From JADLFV01 sp964471555 (GTDB lineage Bacteria > Planctomycetota > Phycisphaerae > Phycisphaerales > Phycisphaeraceae), in contig CAYYGM010000012.1 of NCBI GenBank assembly GCA_964471555.1, forward strand, positions 1-45,714: a stretch of DNA of 45,714 nucleotides. The letters run 5' to 3'. Positions 36,760 to 44,769 of the stretch are shown here, one piece after another. The notes below the pieces were generated by a model that was not told the DNA's origin, ran no database searches, and saw only the letters and a program-made list of their open reading frames with translations. Position 1 is the stretch's first letter. Each line of letters starts with the position of its first letter. A program made the translations under genes and the position numbers.

Positions 36760-37890
36760 CTATTCGCCCAGCACCACCAGGTTGTCGCGGTGAATCACTT
36801 CGGCGAAACCGGCCCGGCCGAGGATCTTTTCAAATTGGCTCGAACGCTGGCCCATGATCAGACGCAGCTCGTCGGCGGCGTAGTTGCTCAGGCCGCGGGC
36901 CACTTCACGCCCGGCCGCGTCGCGCACCAGCAGCACGTCGCCGCGCTCGAAGCGGCCGGTGCTGGCGGTGATGCCCGAAGCGAGCAGGCTTTTGTTGCGC
37001 TTGGTCAGGGCGGCTGCGGCCCCGTCGTCAACGGTGACCGTGCCCGTGGGCCGGGCGGTCAGGCCGATCCAGCGCTGGCGGCTGCTGAGTTTTTCCGAGG
37101 CGGGGACGAACAGGGTGCCCAGTTGTTCACCGGCCAGCAGACGGTGCAGGATGTCCTTCTCGCGGCCGTTGGCGATCACCGCCACTTCACCGGCCTCGGC
37201 GACCAGGCGGGCGGCTTCCAGTTTGCTGAGCATACCTCCGCTGCCCCAGTCACTGCGAGCGCCTTTGCCGCGCTTGGCCAGACTGAGCACTTCGATGATG
37301 TCATCGATGCGATCAATCACCTTGCCCTTTTCATCCAGCAGGCCCGGCACGGTGGTCAGCAGCATCAACGCATCGGCCCGCAGGGCGTTGGCGGTCATCG
37401 CGGCCAGCAGGTCGTTGTCGCCGAAGCGGATCTCATCGACAGCCACGGTGTCGTTCTCGTTGAGGATCGGAATGCAGTCGATCTCCAGCAGGTGGCTGAT
37501 GCAGTTGCGGATGTTCAGAAATCGAGCCCGGTGGTCGAAGTCGCTGCGGGTCAGCAACACCTGCCCCACGCGCAGCTTGTGCTCGCTGAGCGCATCGCTC
37601 CACAAGTCCATCAGCAATCGCTGACCGACAGCCGCGACCGCCTGGGCGTGCGCCACGTCGGTGGGACGGCGAGTCAGACCCAGTTCATGGCAACCGGCCC
37701 CGATCGCCCCGCTGCTGACCACGGTGACCTGCTTGCCATCAGCGTGCAACTTGGCCACCTGTCCCGCCAGCGCCCGCAGCGTCGCCAGGTCCAGGCCGGG
37801 CCCTTTGCTGGGGCGCAGCAACTGCGTGCCGAGTTTGACCACCAGACGCTGTGCGCCGGCCAGCCGCGATTGACGAATGCTTTGCGACAT
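36760..37890 (-). CDS. proB: Glutamate 5-kinase
   Basis: 376 residues; first step of proline synthesis, phosphorylating glutamate. The amino acid kinase domain (RLVVKLGTQLLRPSKGPGLD, VSSGAIGAGCHELGL, NENDTVAVDEIRFGDNDLLA, GSGGMLSKLEAARLV) is followed by a C-terminal PUA domain (about residues 290-370), as in most bacterial ProB. It lies 18 bp after waaA on the same strand, so probably in one transcript. No proA is adjacent. Confidence 0.95.
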   Translation of the reverse strand: MSQSIRQSRLAGAQRLVVKLGTQLLRPSKGPGLDLATLRALAGQVAKLHADGKQVTVVSSGAIGAGCHELGLTRRPTDVAHAQAVAAVGQRLLMDLWSDALSEHKLRVGQVLLTRSDFDHRARFLNIRNCISHLLEIDCIPILNENDTVAVDEIRFGDNDLLAAMTANALRADALMLLTTVPGLLDEKGKVIDRIDDIIEVLSLAKRGKGARSDWGSGGMLSKLEAARLVAEAGEVAVIANGREKDILHRLLAGEQLGTLFVPASEKLSSRQRWIGLTARPTGTVTVDDGAAAALTKRNKSLLASGITASTGRFERGDVLLVRDAAGREVARGLSNYAADELRLIMGQRSSQFEKILGRAGFAEVIHRDNLVVLGE

Positions 37891-37908
37891 GGCGGAAATT
37901 GTAGCGAG

Positions 37909-39216
37909 TTACGGCTTTCGCTCAGGCAGGTATTGCAACAGCAGGTCGGCATAGCGCTGTGTGGCGCCGCGGCGGCGGGCGATGACGGATTGGCCGTTGG
38001 CTGCCAGTTGCGCGGCCCGGTCACGGTCTTGCAGCAGTTGTAGCGCGGCCGCCATCGGCTCTTGGCTGACCACGATGCCGTCGTCAGCCAGAAAGGCTTC
38101 GACGACCTCGGCGAAGTTGTAGTAGTCAGTCCCCTGCACCGTCGGCTTGCCCAGGGCGATCGGCTCAATCGGATCGGAACCACCCAGCCTTTCGTTGGGA
38201 CAGAACGTGCGACCGACGATCACCACGTCGGCCAGGGCGTAAGCTTTGCGCAGTTCGCCCATGGTGTCGAGCAGGTAATTTTCGAGTTTTGATTGAGGAT
38301 TTTTGATTGGATTCGTGCGGCGAACGATGCCGGGGCACAGGGCGGCTACTTCATCGAAACGCTCGGGCTTGCGCGGGACCAGCATCAGTTGAACGCCGTC
38401 GGGTTTGGCGTCCAGCAGAATCTTTTCCTCGCCCGGACCGGTGGACCCGGCCACGATCAGCGGTTTGCTGCGGTCGATGCCCATGTCGGCCGCCAGTTCA
38501 TCAGCACCCTCGATGGTGACACTTCCGGGGGCGGTGTCCCATTTCATGGTGTCGAGGACGGTGACGTTTTGCTCGGGCACGCCCAGGCCACGGAAGCGCT
38601 GGGCATAGTCCTGCGTCTGCACGCCGGCTGCGGTGACCTGGTGGAAGGCACGGTAGATCATGGGGCCGAGGCGCTGGTAGCGGCGGAAGCTGCGAACGGT
38701 CATGCGGCCGTTGATCACCACCACGGGAATGTTGCGCTTGCGGCAGGCCTGCACGAAGTTGGGCCAGACCTCCAACTCCATCAGGGCCACGGCATCCGGT
38801 CGCACGCGGTCGAGCAGGCGGCGGACGGAGCCGGTGAAGTCGAAGGGGTAGCGCACGATGGAAAGTTTGTCGCTGTAGCGCTGCACGGCCCGGGCGTGGC
38901 CGGTGTTGGTGGTGGCGCTGAGGATGATCTGCAGATCGGGGCGGCGCTGTTGCAGCTCGGCGACCAGGGCGGCGGTGGCGTTGACCTCACCCACGCTCAC
39001 GGCATGGATCAACAGTCTGCCCCCGGAAGTGGCCCCGGAAGTATCCCCGCAAGTGTCCCCGGAAGTTGTATGGGATGTCGCCGCCAGCGCTGGGCCAAAC
39101 CCGAAGCGGCCGGGCCAGTCGGTGCGCCACTTGCCGGTGCGCAGCAGGTTGAAGCCCCAGACCGGTGAGCTGAGCAGTCCGCCGACGGCATACAGGATGT
39201 CCAGGCCGCGCCCCAT
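37909..39216 (-). CDS. waaA: Kdo transferase with repeat-coded insertions
   Basis: About 435 residues; adds Kdo sugars to lipid A precursor at the inner membrane, which implies an outer membrane. The N-terminal half has WPGRFGFG, then HAVSVGEVNATAALVAELQQ and ALMELEVWPNFVQACRKRNI. The C-terminal half has VAGSTGPGEEKILL, LVPRKPERFDEVAAL and DTMGELRKAYALADV. Two departures from family sequence are coded by 12-bp modules: TSGDTCGDTSGATSGG between GPALAATSHT and RLLIHAVS (residues about 51-66), and APGS in KWDTAPGSVTI. ATG 39216 is chosen; the open frame upstream runs into a GTTTAGC repeat. Followed by proB. Confidence 0.93.
   Translation of the reverse strand: MGRGLDILYAVGGLLSSPVWGFNLLRTGKWRTDWPGRFGFGPALAATSHTTSGDTCGDTSGATSGGRLLIHAVSVGEVNATAALVAELQQRRPDLQIILSATTNTGHARAVQRYSDKLSIVRYPFDFTGSVRRLLDRVRPDAVALMELEVWPNFVQACRKRNIPVVVINGRMTVRSFRRYQRLGPMIYRAFHQVTAAGVQTQDYAQRFRGLGVPEQNVTVLDTMKWDTAPGSVTIEGADELAADMGIDRSKPLIVAGSTGPGEEKILLDAKPDGVQLMLVPRKPERFDEVAALCPGIVRRTNPIKNPQSKLENYLLDTMGELRKAYALADVVIVGRTFCPNERLGGSDPIEPIALGKPTVQGTDYYNFAEVVEAFLADDGIVVSQEPMAAALQLLQDRDRAAQLAANGQSVIARRRGATQRYADLLLQYLPERKP
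38521..38532 (+). repeat. Single 12-bp module inside waaA
   Basis: ACTTCCGGGGGC on the plus strand is read in waaA as GCC CCC GGA AGT (APGS). Removing it leaves KWDTVTIEG, closer to E. coli KFDISVTPQ, which suggests a clean 12-bp insertion. Confidence 0.65.
39019..39066 (-). repeat. Four tandem 12-bp modules inside waaA
   Basis: On the coding strand the order is ACTTCCGGGGAC, ACTTGCGGGGAT, ACTTCCGGGGCC, ACTTCCGGGGGC, coding TSGD-TCGD-TSGA-TSGG. All four are in one codon phase and 48 bp in total, just before the conserved HAVSVGE segment. Confidence 0.85.
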
Positions 39217-39225
39217 GGCCCACCA

Positions 39226-39279
39226 GTTTAGCCGCCGAGCTTGCTCGGTGTGAAGGCGGAGCAAGCTCCGCCGCTAAAC
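39226..39279. repeat. GTTTAGC...GCTAAAC double-hairpin element, copy D
   Basis: The halves CCGAGCTTGCTCGG and GGCGGAGCAAGCTCCGCC both fold. It lies in the divergent region between waaA and metG. Confidence 0.75.
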
Positions 39280-39327
39280 GGGTGACGCGCCGTGCCGTTG
39301 AGCGGGGTGTTGGGTTATGATGCCGCC

Positions 39328-40905
39328 ATGAGCAAGCCGTTTTACGTCACCACGCCGATTTACTACGTCAATGACAAGCCGCACCTGGGCCACGTTTACA
39401 CGACGATGATCGCCGACGTGGTGGCCCGCTATCACCGGCTGCGCGGCGACGATGTGTTTTTCCTGACCGGGGTGGACGAGCACGCCGCCAAGGTGGCTGA
39501 CAAAGCCGCCGAGCACGGCCTGACCCCCCAGCAGTGGGCCGACCGCAACGCCGCGGCCTTCCGTGAGGTCTTCGAAAAGCTGGAAATGACCAACGACGAC
39601 TTCGTGCGCACCAGCGAAGACCGTCACAAAAAGAAGGTCACCGAGTACGTTTCCGCCCTGCTCAAGAGCGGCGACGTTTACCAGGGCGAATACGAAGGCT
39701 GGTACGACGCCGGGCAGGAAGAGTATGTCCCGGAGAACAAAGCCAAGACCGGCGATTACAAGAGCGAAGTCAACGGCAAGCCGCTGGTGCGCAAGAGCGA
39801 GAAGAATTATTTCTTCAAGCTCAAGGACTACCGCCAGCAGGTGCTCGACCACATTGCCGCCAACCCCACCTTCGTGCAGCCCGATGCCCGCCGCAATGAG
39901 ATCGTCAATCGCATCAAGGAAGCCGACGACGTACCGATCTCCCGCAGCGGCACCGGCGGCTGGGGTATTCCGATCCCGGGTGATGAGTCGCAGACGATCT
40001 ACGTCTGGATCGATGCCCTGTTTAACTACCTGTCCTACACGGACACCCCGGAGCGGCGGCCCTACTGGCAGAGCGGCGCGACGCACTTCATCGCCAAGGA
40101 CATCCTGTGGTTCCACGCCTCCGTGTGGCCGGCCATGCTGCTGGCCCTGCGCAAGTGTCCCGGCTACGACTGGGTGACGCTGCCGCACATGATCTATTCG
40201 CACAGCTACTGGGTCAGCGAGTCGGGCCAGAAGATGAGCAAGTCGCTGGGCAACTTCCTCGACCCGCAGGCGATCGATAACTACGTCAAGGAGTTCGGCC
40301 TCGACGCCCTGCGCTACTTCCTGGCCACCCGCGGCCCCCTGGGCACCACCGACAGCGCGTTCTCGCCCGACCTGTTCGCTGAGGTCTACAACAGCGACCT
40401 GGCCAACACGTTCGGCAACTCGTGCTCGCGCGTGACGAACATGATCGGGAAGTATTTCAAAGGAATCATCCCGTCACCGTCTTGGGGTGATTTCCCGCAG
40501 GGGTTTCCCGAACTTGCTGTGCGCTACTGGGAGTGTTTTAACTTCAGCCTGTCACCAGATAGCGCTGCTCGTAAGGGATTGAGTGTGGTGGTTAATGTTG
40601 ATGCCTACATTGAGGATCACAAACCATTCATACTTGCAAAGGATATGGTTAACAACCAAAGACATCTAGAAGGGGTACTGTACAACTGCCTTGAGGCATT
40701 ACGTATTGCATCTGTGTTGTTGTGGCCGTTCATCCCCGATGCCTGTGAGTTGTTCTGGGATCGCATCGGGTGCGATTACGCGGAGCAGATGAAAGCTTCC
40801 GGGGGTAAAGGCAAGCTGGATGAATGGGTCCAGTGGGGTCAGTTGAAGCCGGGGCAGCGGGTGGAGGCGGGGACGCCGCTGTTTCCGCGCTATCAGGTCA
40901 AGTGA
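39328..40905 (+). CDS. metG: Methionyl-tRNA synthetase with a low-GC patch
   Basis: 525 residues; charges tRNA-Met. The HIGH motif reads PHLGH near residue 15 and KMSKS is present in GQKMSKSLGNFLDP. The zinc-knuckle cysteines of some MetG forms are absent (YDAGQEEYVPENK in their place). There is no C-terminal dimerisation domain. The anticodon-binding region coded at about 40440-40740 changes sharply: a hand count of 40561-40740 gives 81 G+C of 180 (45%), with codons unlike the rest. Near the C terminus EQMKASGGKGKL carries ASGG, coded by a 12-bp module. The frame is unbroken and the ending WGQLKPGQRVEAGTPLFPR is typical. Confidence 0.94.
   Translation: MSKPFYVTTPIYYVNDKPHLGHVYTTMIADVVARYHRLRGDDVFFLTGVDEHAAKVADKAAEHGLTPQQWADRNAAAFREVFEKLEMTNDDFVRTSEDRHKKKVTEYVSALLKSGDVYQGEYEGWYDAGQEEYVPENKAKTGDYKSEVNGKPLVRKSEKNYFFKLKDYRQQVLDHIAANPTFVQPDARRNEIVNRIKEADDVPISRSGTGGWGIPIPGDESQTIYVWIDALFNYLSYTDTPERRPYWQSGATHFIAKDILWFHASVWPAMLLALRKCPGYDWVTLPHMIYSHSYWVSESGQKMSKSLGNFLDPQAIDNYVKEFGLDALRYFLATRGPLGTTDSAFSPDLFAEVYNSDLANTFGNSCSRVTNMIGKYFKGIIPSPSWGDFPQGFPELAVRYWECFNFSLSPDSAARKGLSVVVNVDAYIEDHKPFILAKDMVNNQRHLEGVLYNCLEALRIASVLLWPFIPDACELFWDRIGCDYAEQMKASGGKGKLDEWVQWGQLKPGQRVEAGTPLFPRYQVK
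40795..40806 (+). repeat. 12-bp module inside metG
   Basis: GCTTCCGGGGGT in phase GCT TCC GGG GGT codes ASGG in a surface-like stretch just before the C-terminal motif. Confidence 0.6.
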
Positions 40906-40952
40906 GCGCTTTGGTGGGTGCGCCACGTGGGCGCGGCGGCTAAACCGTTGAA

Positions 40953-40964
40953 CCTTCCGGGGGT
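40953..40964 (+). repeat. 12-bp module, intergenic copy before the GH127 gene
   Basis: CCTTCCGGGGGT lies between metG and the GH127 start, beside a half copy of the GTTTAGC family (GGCTAAAC at 40939-40946). Confidence 0.5.
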
Positions 40965-40974
40965 GGGCTGGATC

Positions 40975-42924
40975 ATGCGGGGATGCGGGCTGGTTCTTCT
41001 TTCGATTCTTCTCCATGGGGTGATCACGATGTCTGCACTGGCAAGTGGCGACTATCCGATTCGGCCGATCCAGTTCAACCGCGTCAGCATCGACAGCGGG
41101 TTCTGGTCGCCGCGCATCGAGACCAATCGCACGGTGACGATTCCGTATGATTTTGACAAGTGCCGGGAGACGGGGCGGCTGGCCAACTTCGCCCGGGCGG
41201 CTGGGCTGGAAGAAGGGCCGCACGAGGGGCATCGCTTCAACGACTCGGATGTGTTCAAGGTGATCGAGGGCGCTGCCTACTCGCTGGCGCTGCACCCGGA
41301 TGCGGAACTGGATGCTTTTCTCGATGGCCAGATTGCGAACATCGCCGCAGCGCAGGAGCCGGACGGTTACCTGTTCACCACCCGCACGCTGAAATCGGAT
41401 GACAAGACCATCGGCGAGCTACGCTGGAGCAATCTTCGCCTCAGCCACGAACTGTACAACGTCGGCCATCTCTACGAGGCGGCCGTGGCCCATTACGAAG
41501 CGACCGGCAAGCGCGCGCTGCTGGACGTGGCGATGCGCAATGCCGACCTTGTGTGCGAAACCTTCGGGCCCGGGCCGGGACAGTTGGTTGATGTGCCCGG
41601 TCACCAGGAGATCGAGATCGGGCTGGTCAAGCTCTATCGAACCACCGGCAAGGATAAATACCTGAACCTGGCGAAATTCTTCCTCGACATGCGCGGCCGC
41701 AGCGACCTGCGCAGCAATCTCTATGGCGATTACTGCCAGGATCACGAGCCGATCAAGCAGCAGTCGCAGGCGATCGGCCATGCGGTGCGGGCGGCCTACA
41801 TGTACGCGGGCATCGCTGACGTGGCGGCCCTGACCGGAGACGGCGAATACCTTGCCGCCATCGATCGCATCTGGAATGACGAGGTTGCCTGCAAGCTCTA
41901 CCTCACCGGCGGCATCGGGGCCCGGCACGAGGGCGAAGCATTCGGCGATGCCTACGAACTGCCCAACGACACCGCCTACAACGAAACCTGTGCCGCCATC
42001 GCCAACGTGCTGTTCAACCAGCGCATGTTCCTGCTGCACGGCGACGCCAGATACATCGACGTGGTCGAGCGCGTGATCTACAACGGCTTCCTCAGCGGCG
42101 TCGCACTGTCGGGCGATCGGTTCTTCTATCCCAATCCGCTGTCATGGGACGGCGAATATGCGTTCAACATCGGTGAAGTTGGCCGCAGCCCGTGGTTCAA
42201 ATGCTCCTGCTGCCCGGTCAACGTGGTGCGCTTTCTGCCTTCGCTGGGCGGATACATCTATGCCGTGCGCGATCAGCAGGTGTACGTCAATCAGTTCATC
42301 GGCGGCAGCGCCCAGATCGATCTGCCCGACGGACCCGTCACCATCAAGCAGCGCACCGATTATCCGTGGGACGGGCGAATCAACCTGACGGTGCAGACCG
42401 AGACGCCCCGCCGTTTCGCCCTCAACGTGCGCATCCCCGGCTGGGTGAACGGTCAGCCCGTGCCTGGCGATCTGTATCGTTACGTTAATCCCACGCCGGC
42501 CGCGTGGACGTTGAGCATCAACGGCCAGACGATCGAACCGACACTCGATAAGGGCTACGCGATCATCGAGCGACAGTGGCGCGACGGCGACACGGTGCAG
42601 TTGAACCTGTCGATGCCGATCCGACACGTGCTGGCCGACGAACGGGTGGAAGCGGATCAGGGGCGGGTGGCGCTGGAGCGCGGGCCGGTGGTTTACTGCG
42701 TGGAGGCGGTCGATCTACAGGGGGCGATGCCTGACGATCTATGTCTGCCCGATGATGCAGTGCTGAAGGCTGAGCATCGCGCCGACCTGCTGGGCGGCGT
42801 CACGGTGCTGACGGGAAAGGTCGGGCTGCAAAGCGGCGACGAGGCGGCCATCACGGCCATACCATACTACGCCTGGGCCAATCGCCAGTTGGGTCCAATG
42901 CGGGTGTGGTTGAACCGCAAGTAG
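40975..42924 (+). CDS. GH127 glycosidase, putative beta-L-arabinofuranosidase
   Basis: 649 residues with a signal peptide (LVLLSILLHGVITMSALA). The (alpha/alpha)6-barrel of GH127 is clear: VSIDSGFWSPRIETNRTVTI at the start, LRWSNLRLSHELYNVGHLYE, and GGIGARHEGEAFGDAYELPN. The residues known from HypBA1 can be placed: Glu337-Thr-Cys339 (YNETCAAIANV) and Cys410-Ser-Cys-Cys413 (KCSCCPVNVVRF). These bind zinc, and one of the paired cysteines is the nucleophile. A C-terminal beta-sandwich follows. Probably trims arabinose from plant or algal polymers; the exact sugar is inferred. ATG 40975 starts the signal peptide. Confidence 0.9.
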   Translation: MRGCGLVLLSILLHGVITMSALASGDYPIRPIQFNRVSIDSGFWSPRIETNRTVTIPYDFDKCRETGRLANFARAAGLEEGPHEGHRFNDSDVFKVIEGAAYSLALHPDAELDAFLDGQIANIAAAQEPDGYLFTTRTLKSDDKTIGELRWSNLRLSHELYNVGHLYEAAVAHYEATGKRALLDVAMRNADLVCETFGPGPGQLVDVPGHQEIEIGLVKLYRTTGKDKYLNLAKFFLDMRGRSDLRSNLYGDYCQDHEPIKQQSQAIGHAVRAAYMYAGIADVAALTGDGEYLAAIDRIWNDEVACKLYLTGGIGARHEGEAFGDAYELPNDTAYNETCAAIANVLFNQRMFLLHGDARYIDVVERVIYNGFLSGVALSGDRFFYPNPLSWDGEYAFNIGEVGRSPWFKCSCCPVNVVRFLPSLGGYIYAVRDQQVYVNQFIGGSAQIDLPDGPVTIKQRTDYPWDGRINLTVQTETPRRFALNVRIPGWVNGQPVPGDLYRYVNPTPAAWTLSINGQTIEPTLDKGYAIIERQWRDGDTVQLNLSMPIRHVLADERVEADQGRVALERGPVVYCVEAVDLQGAMPDDLCLPDDAVLKAEHRADLLGGVTVLTGKVGLQSGDEAAITAIPYYAWANRQLGPMRVWLNRK

Positions 42925-43328
42925 CGCGCCTGGGCGTTATCGCCTGACCGTGGATCCGTGAGGCTGTTATACGGTTTACGAAAAAATATGGGCGTGCCAG
43001 CTTTAGCTGGCATGCGCACCGGCCCGCTTGTTGACTGAAGTCGGTACGTCCTGAAGCATGAGTTTTTCGTGGGATTGCTATTATTAGTTTTTTAGAAAAC
43101 TAATAATAGCTGCGTGGGGGCAAATCCGGGGCGGGCGGTGTGATCTGGGGGCGGAGAAGCTGTTGGGCGAATCAAGGTGGAAAGTGTCTCGCGGAGGTCG
43201 CAGGAGCGCGGAGAATCACCAACCCATCGCGGATGGATCCGGGTGAGTGTGGATGAGGCTGGTCCGATGAGACGCAACTCACCGGCCATGCCGTACGGGT
43301 TGACGCGTGGTGATTCGGGCGTTCCGGT
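42925..43328. other. Intergenic region between convergent GH127 and E2 genes
   Basis: 404 bp with no gene recognised. It holds a hairpin GCGTGCCAGCT-TT-AGCTGGCATGC (42992-43015) and the perfect 34-bp palindrome (43077-43110). The remainder is G-rich without clear structure. Confidence 0.5.
43077..43110. repeat. 34-bp palindrome, copy 5 (perfect)
   Basis: GCTATTATTAGTTTT, loop TTAG, AAAACTAATAATAGC: 15-bp arms with no mismatch. It lies 153 bp after the GH127 stop and is probably the ancestral form of the family. Confidence 0.9.
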
Positions 43329-44642
43329 TCAGACCAGCAGCGCGGCCGGGCTTTCCAGCAGGCTCTTGAGCGTGGTCAGATACTCGGCCGCCGTGGCGCC
43401 GTCGAGCACGCGGTGGTCGCAGCCGAGCGTGGCGATCATCTGCCGGCCGACGGCGAGCTGGCCCTCGCGCACCACCGGCTGCTCGATGGCGGCGCCCACG
43501 GCCAGGATCGCAGCCTGCGGCGGATTGATGATGGCGGTGAACTGGGTGACGCCGAACATGCCCAGATTGCTGATGGTGATGGTGCCGCCGGACATTTCCT
43601 CCTGAGACAGGCCGGCCTCGCGGGCCTTGGCGGCGATGGACTTGGTCTCTTCAGAGATCTGGCGCAGGTGCTTGTTCTGCACGTCGCGCAACACGGGCAC
43701 GATCAGTCCGCCGCCGCGCGTCGCGGGCAGTGCGACGGCGATGCCGACGTTGACTGAGCCGTGCTGCTGAATCGTGTCGCCGGCCCAGGAGCTGTTGACG
43801 ATCGGATGCTGCACGCAGGCCACCGCCACGGCTCGCGTGATAAAGTCGCTGACCGAGAGCTTGACCTGCTGATTGGCCAGTTGCTCGTTGAGTGTCTGAC
43901 GCAGGTCGAGCAGGCTGTCCATGTCGATGGGCATGGAGACAGTGAACTGCGGGATGGTGGTGACCGATTCGACCAGTCGGCGGGCGATGGTCTTGCGCAT
44001 GTTGGAAAGGGCAATGGATTTGCCTTCCAGCACGGCAGGAGCGGGGGCGGGAGTTGATGCACTTGCGGGGGGGAGAGCGCTTGCGGGGGTCCGGGGCTTC
44101 GCTTCGCTCAGCCCTCGGCTGGGGGGGGATGCGGAACCGCCATCACTTCCGGGGGCGGGGGCTTCGAGGACGTCGCGTTTGATGATGCGGCCGCCGGGGC
44201 CGGTGCCCTGGATGGTACTCAGGTCGATGCCCTTTTCATCGGCGATGGCACGAGCGACGGGACTGACCAGCAGGCGAGGGCCGCCGGAAGCCGGGGCGGG
44301 GGATGAGGCGGTGCGCTTGTCGGGGGCATCCGAGGTGTCGCTGGGCTCGGCCTGCGGCTTGGCGGTGGTTTCGGAGGTGGCGGCGGCGGGCTGGGCGTCT
44401 TCGCCATTGCCGTTGAGCACGAGAATGACCTGGCCGACGGGCACGGTCTGGCCTTCCTGGACGTTGATGGCGGTCACGGTGCCGTCGTCGAAGGCCTGCA
44501 GCTCCATGGTGGCCTTGTCGGTCTCGACGTCAGCCAGGTGGTCGCCGGAGGCCACGGTATCGCCGACCTTGACCCGCCATTTGACGAGCGTGCCCTCCTC
44601 CATGGTGTCAGACAGCCGGGGCATTTCGATGGAAATGGACAT
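43329..44642 (-). CDS. pdhC: Dihydrolipoamide acyltransferase (E2), probably pyruvate dehydrogenase
   Basis: 437 residues. The lipoyl domain has MPRLSDTMEEGTLVKW and lipoyl Lys43 in VETDKATM. The E1/E3-binding domain reads VSPVARAIADEKGIDLSTIQ, then GTGPGGRIIKRDVLE. The catalytic domain ends with DHRVLDGATAAEYL (active-site His410). The DTMEEGT form suggests the pyruvate complex rather than 2-oxoglutarate, but this is not certain. The linkers are Pro/Ala/Ser-rich; the second includes three 12-bp modules (APGS, TPAS, PPAS). E1 and E3 genes are not in the window. AGGAG lies before the ATG. Confidence 0.93.
   Translation of the reverse strand: MSISIEMPRLSDTMEEGTLVKWRVKVGDTVASGDHLADVETDKATMELQAFDDGTVTAINVQEGQTVPVGQVILVLNGNGEDAQPAAATSETTAKPQAEPSDTSDAPDKRTASSPAPASGGPRLLVSPVARAIADEKGIDLSTIQGTGPGGRIIKRDVLEAPAPGSDGGSASPPSRGLSEAKPRTPASALPPASASTPAPAPAVLEGKSIALSNMRKTIARRLVESVTTIPQFTVSMPIDMDSLLDLRQTLNEQLANQQVKLSVSDFITRAVAVACVQHPIVNSSWAGDTIQQHGSVNVGIAVALPATRGGGLIVPVLRDVQNKHLRQISEETKSIAAKAREAGLSQEEMSGGTITISNLGMFGVTQFTAIINPPQAAILAVGAAIEQPVVREGQLAVGRQMIATLGCDHRVLDGATAAEYLTTLKSLLESPAALLV
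44061..44156 (+). repeat. 12-bp modules in the E2 linker
   Basis: ACTTGCGGGGGG (44061-44072), GCTTGCGGGGGT (44079-44090) and ACTTCCGGGGGC (44145-44156) are all in the same codon phase when read as the minus-strand gene (PPAS, TPAS, APGS). They make up much of a Pro/Ala/Ser linker. Confidence 0.65.
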
Positions 44643-44709
44643 AGGCGGAGCAACTCCTGGGAAAACGATGATCTGCAGGTCTTATCGTAGCAGGCAGCGG
44701 TCCGGGCGC

Positions 44710-44743
44710 AAAAAAAGAGCCCCGGCAGGCGTAGCCGAGGCTC
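44710..44743 (-). terminator. Rho-independent terminator of the last PEP-CTERM gene
   Basis: Minus-strand stem GAGCCTCGGC / GCCGGGGCTC (one wobble pair, 7-base loop) is followed by seven T. It lies 26 bp after the stop codon of the gene at 44770. Confidence 0.9.
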
Positions 44744-44769
44744 AAGTGAGGGTAGATAGCGGTTGGGGA

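Noticed and set aside
40918..40974. Upstream extension of the GH127 gene
   Set aside because: The extra residues would be coded by repeat fragments, and the signal peptide starts at ATG 40975.
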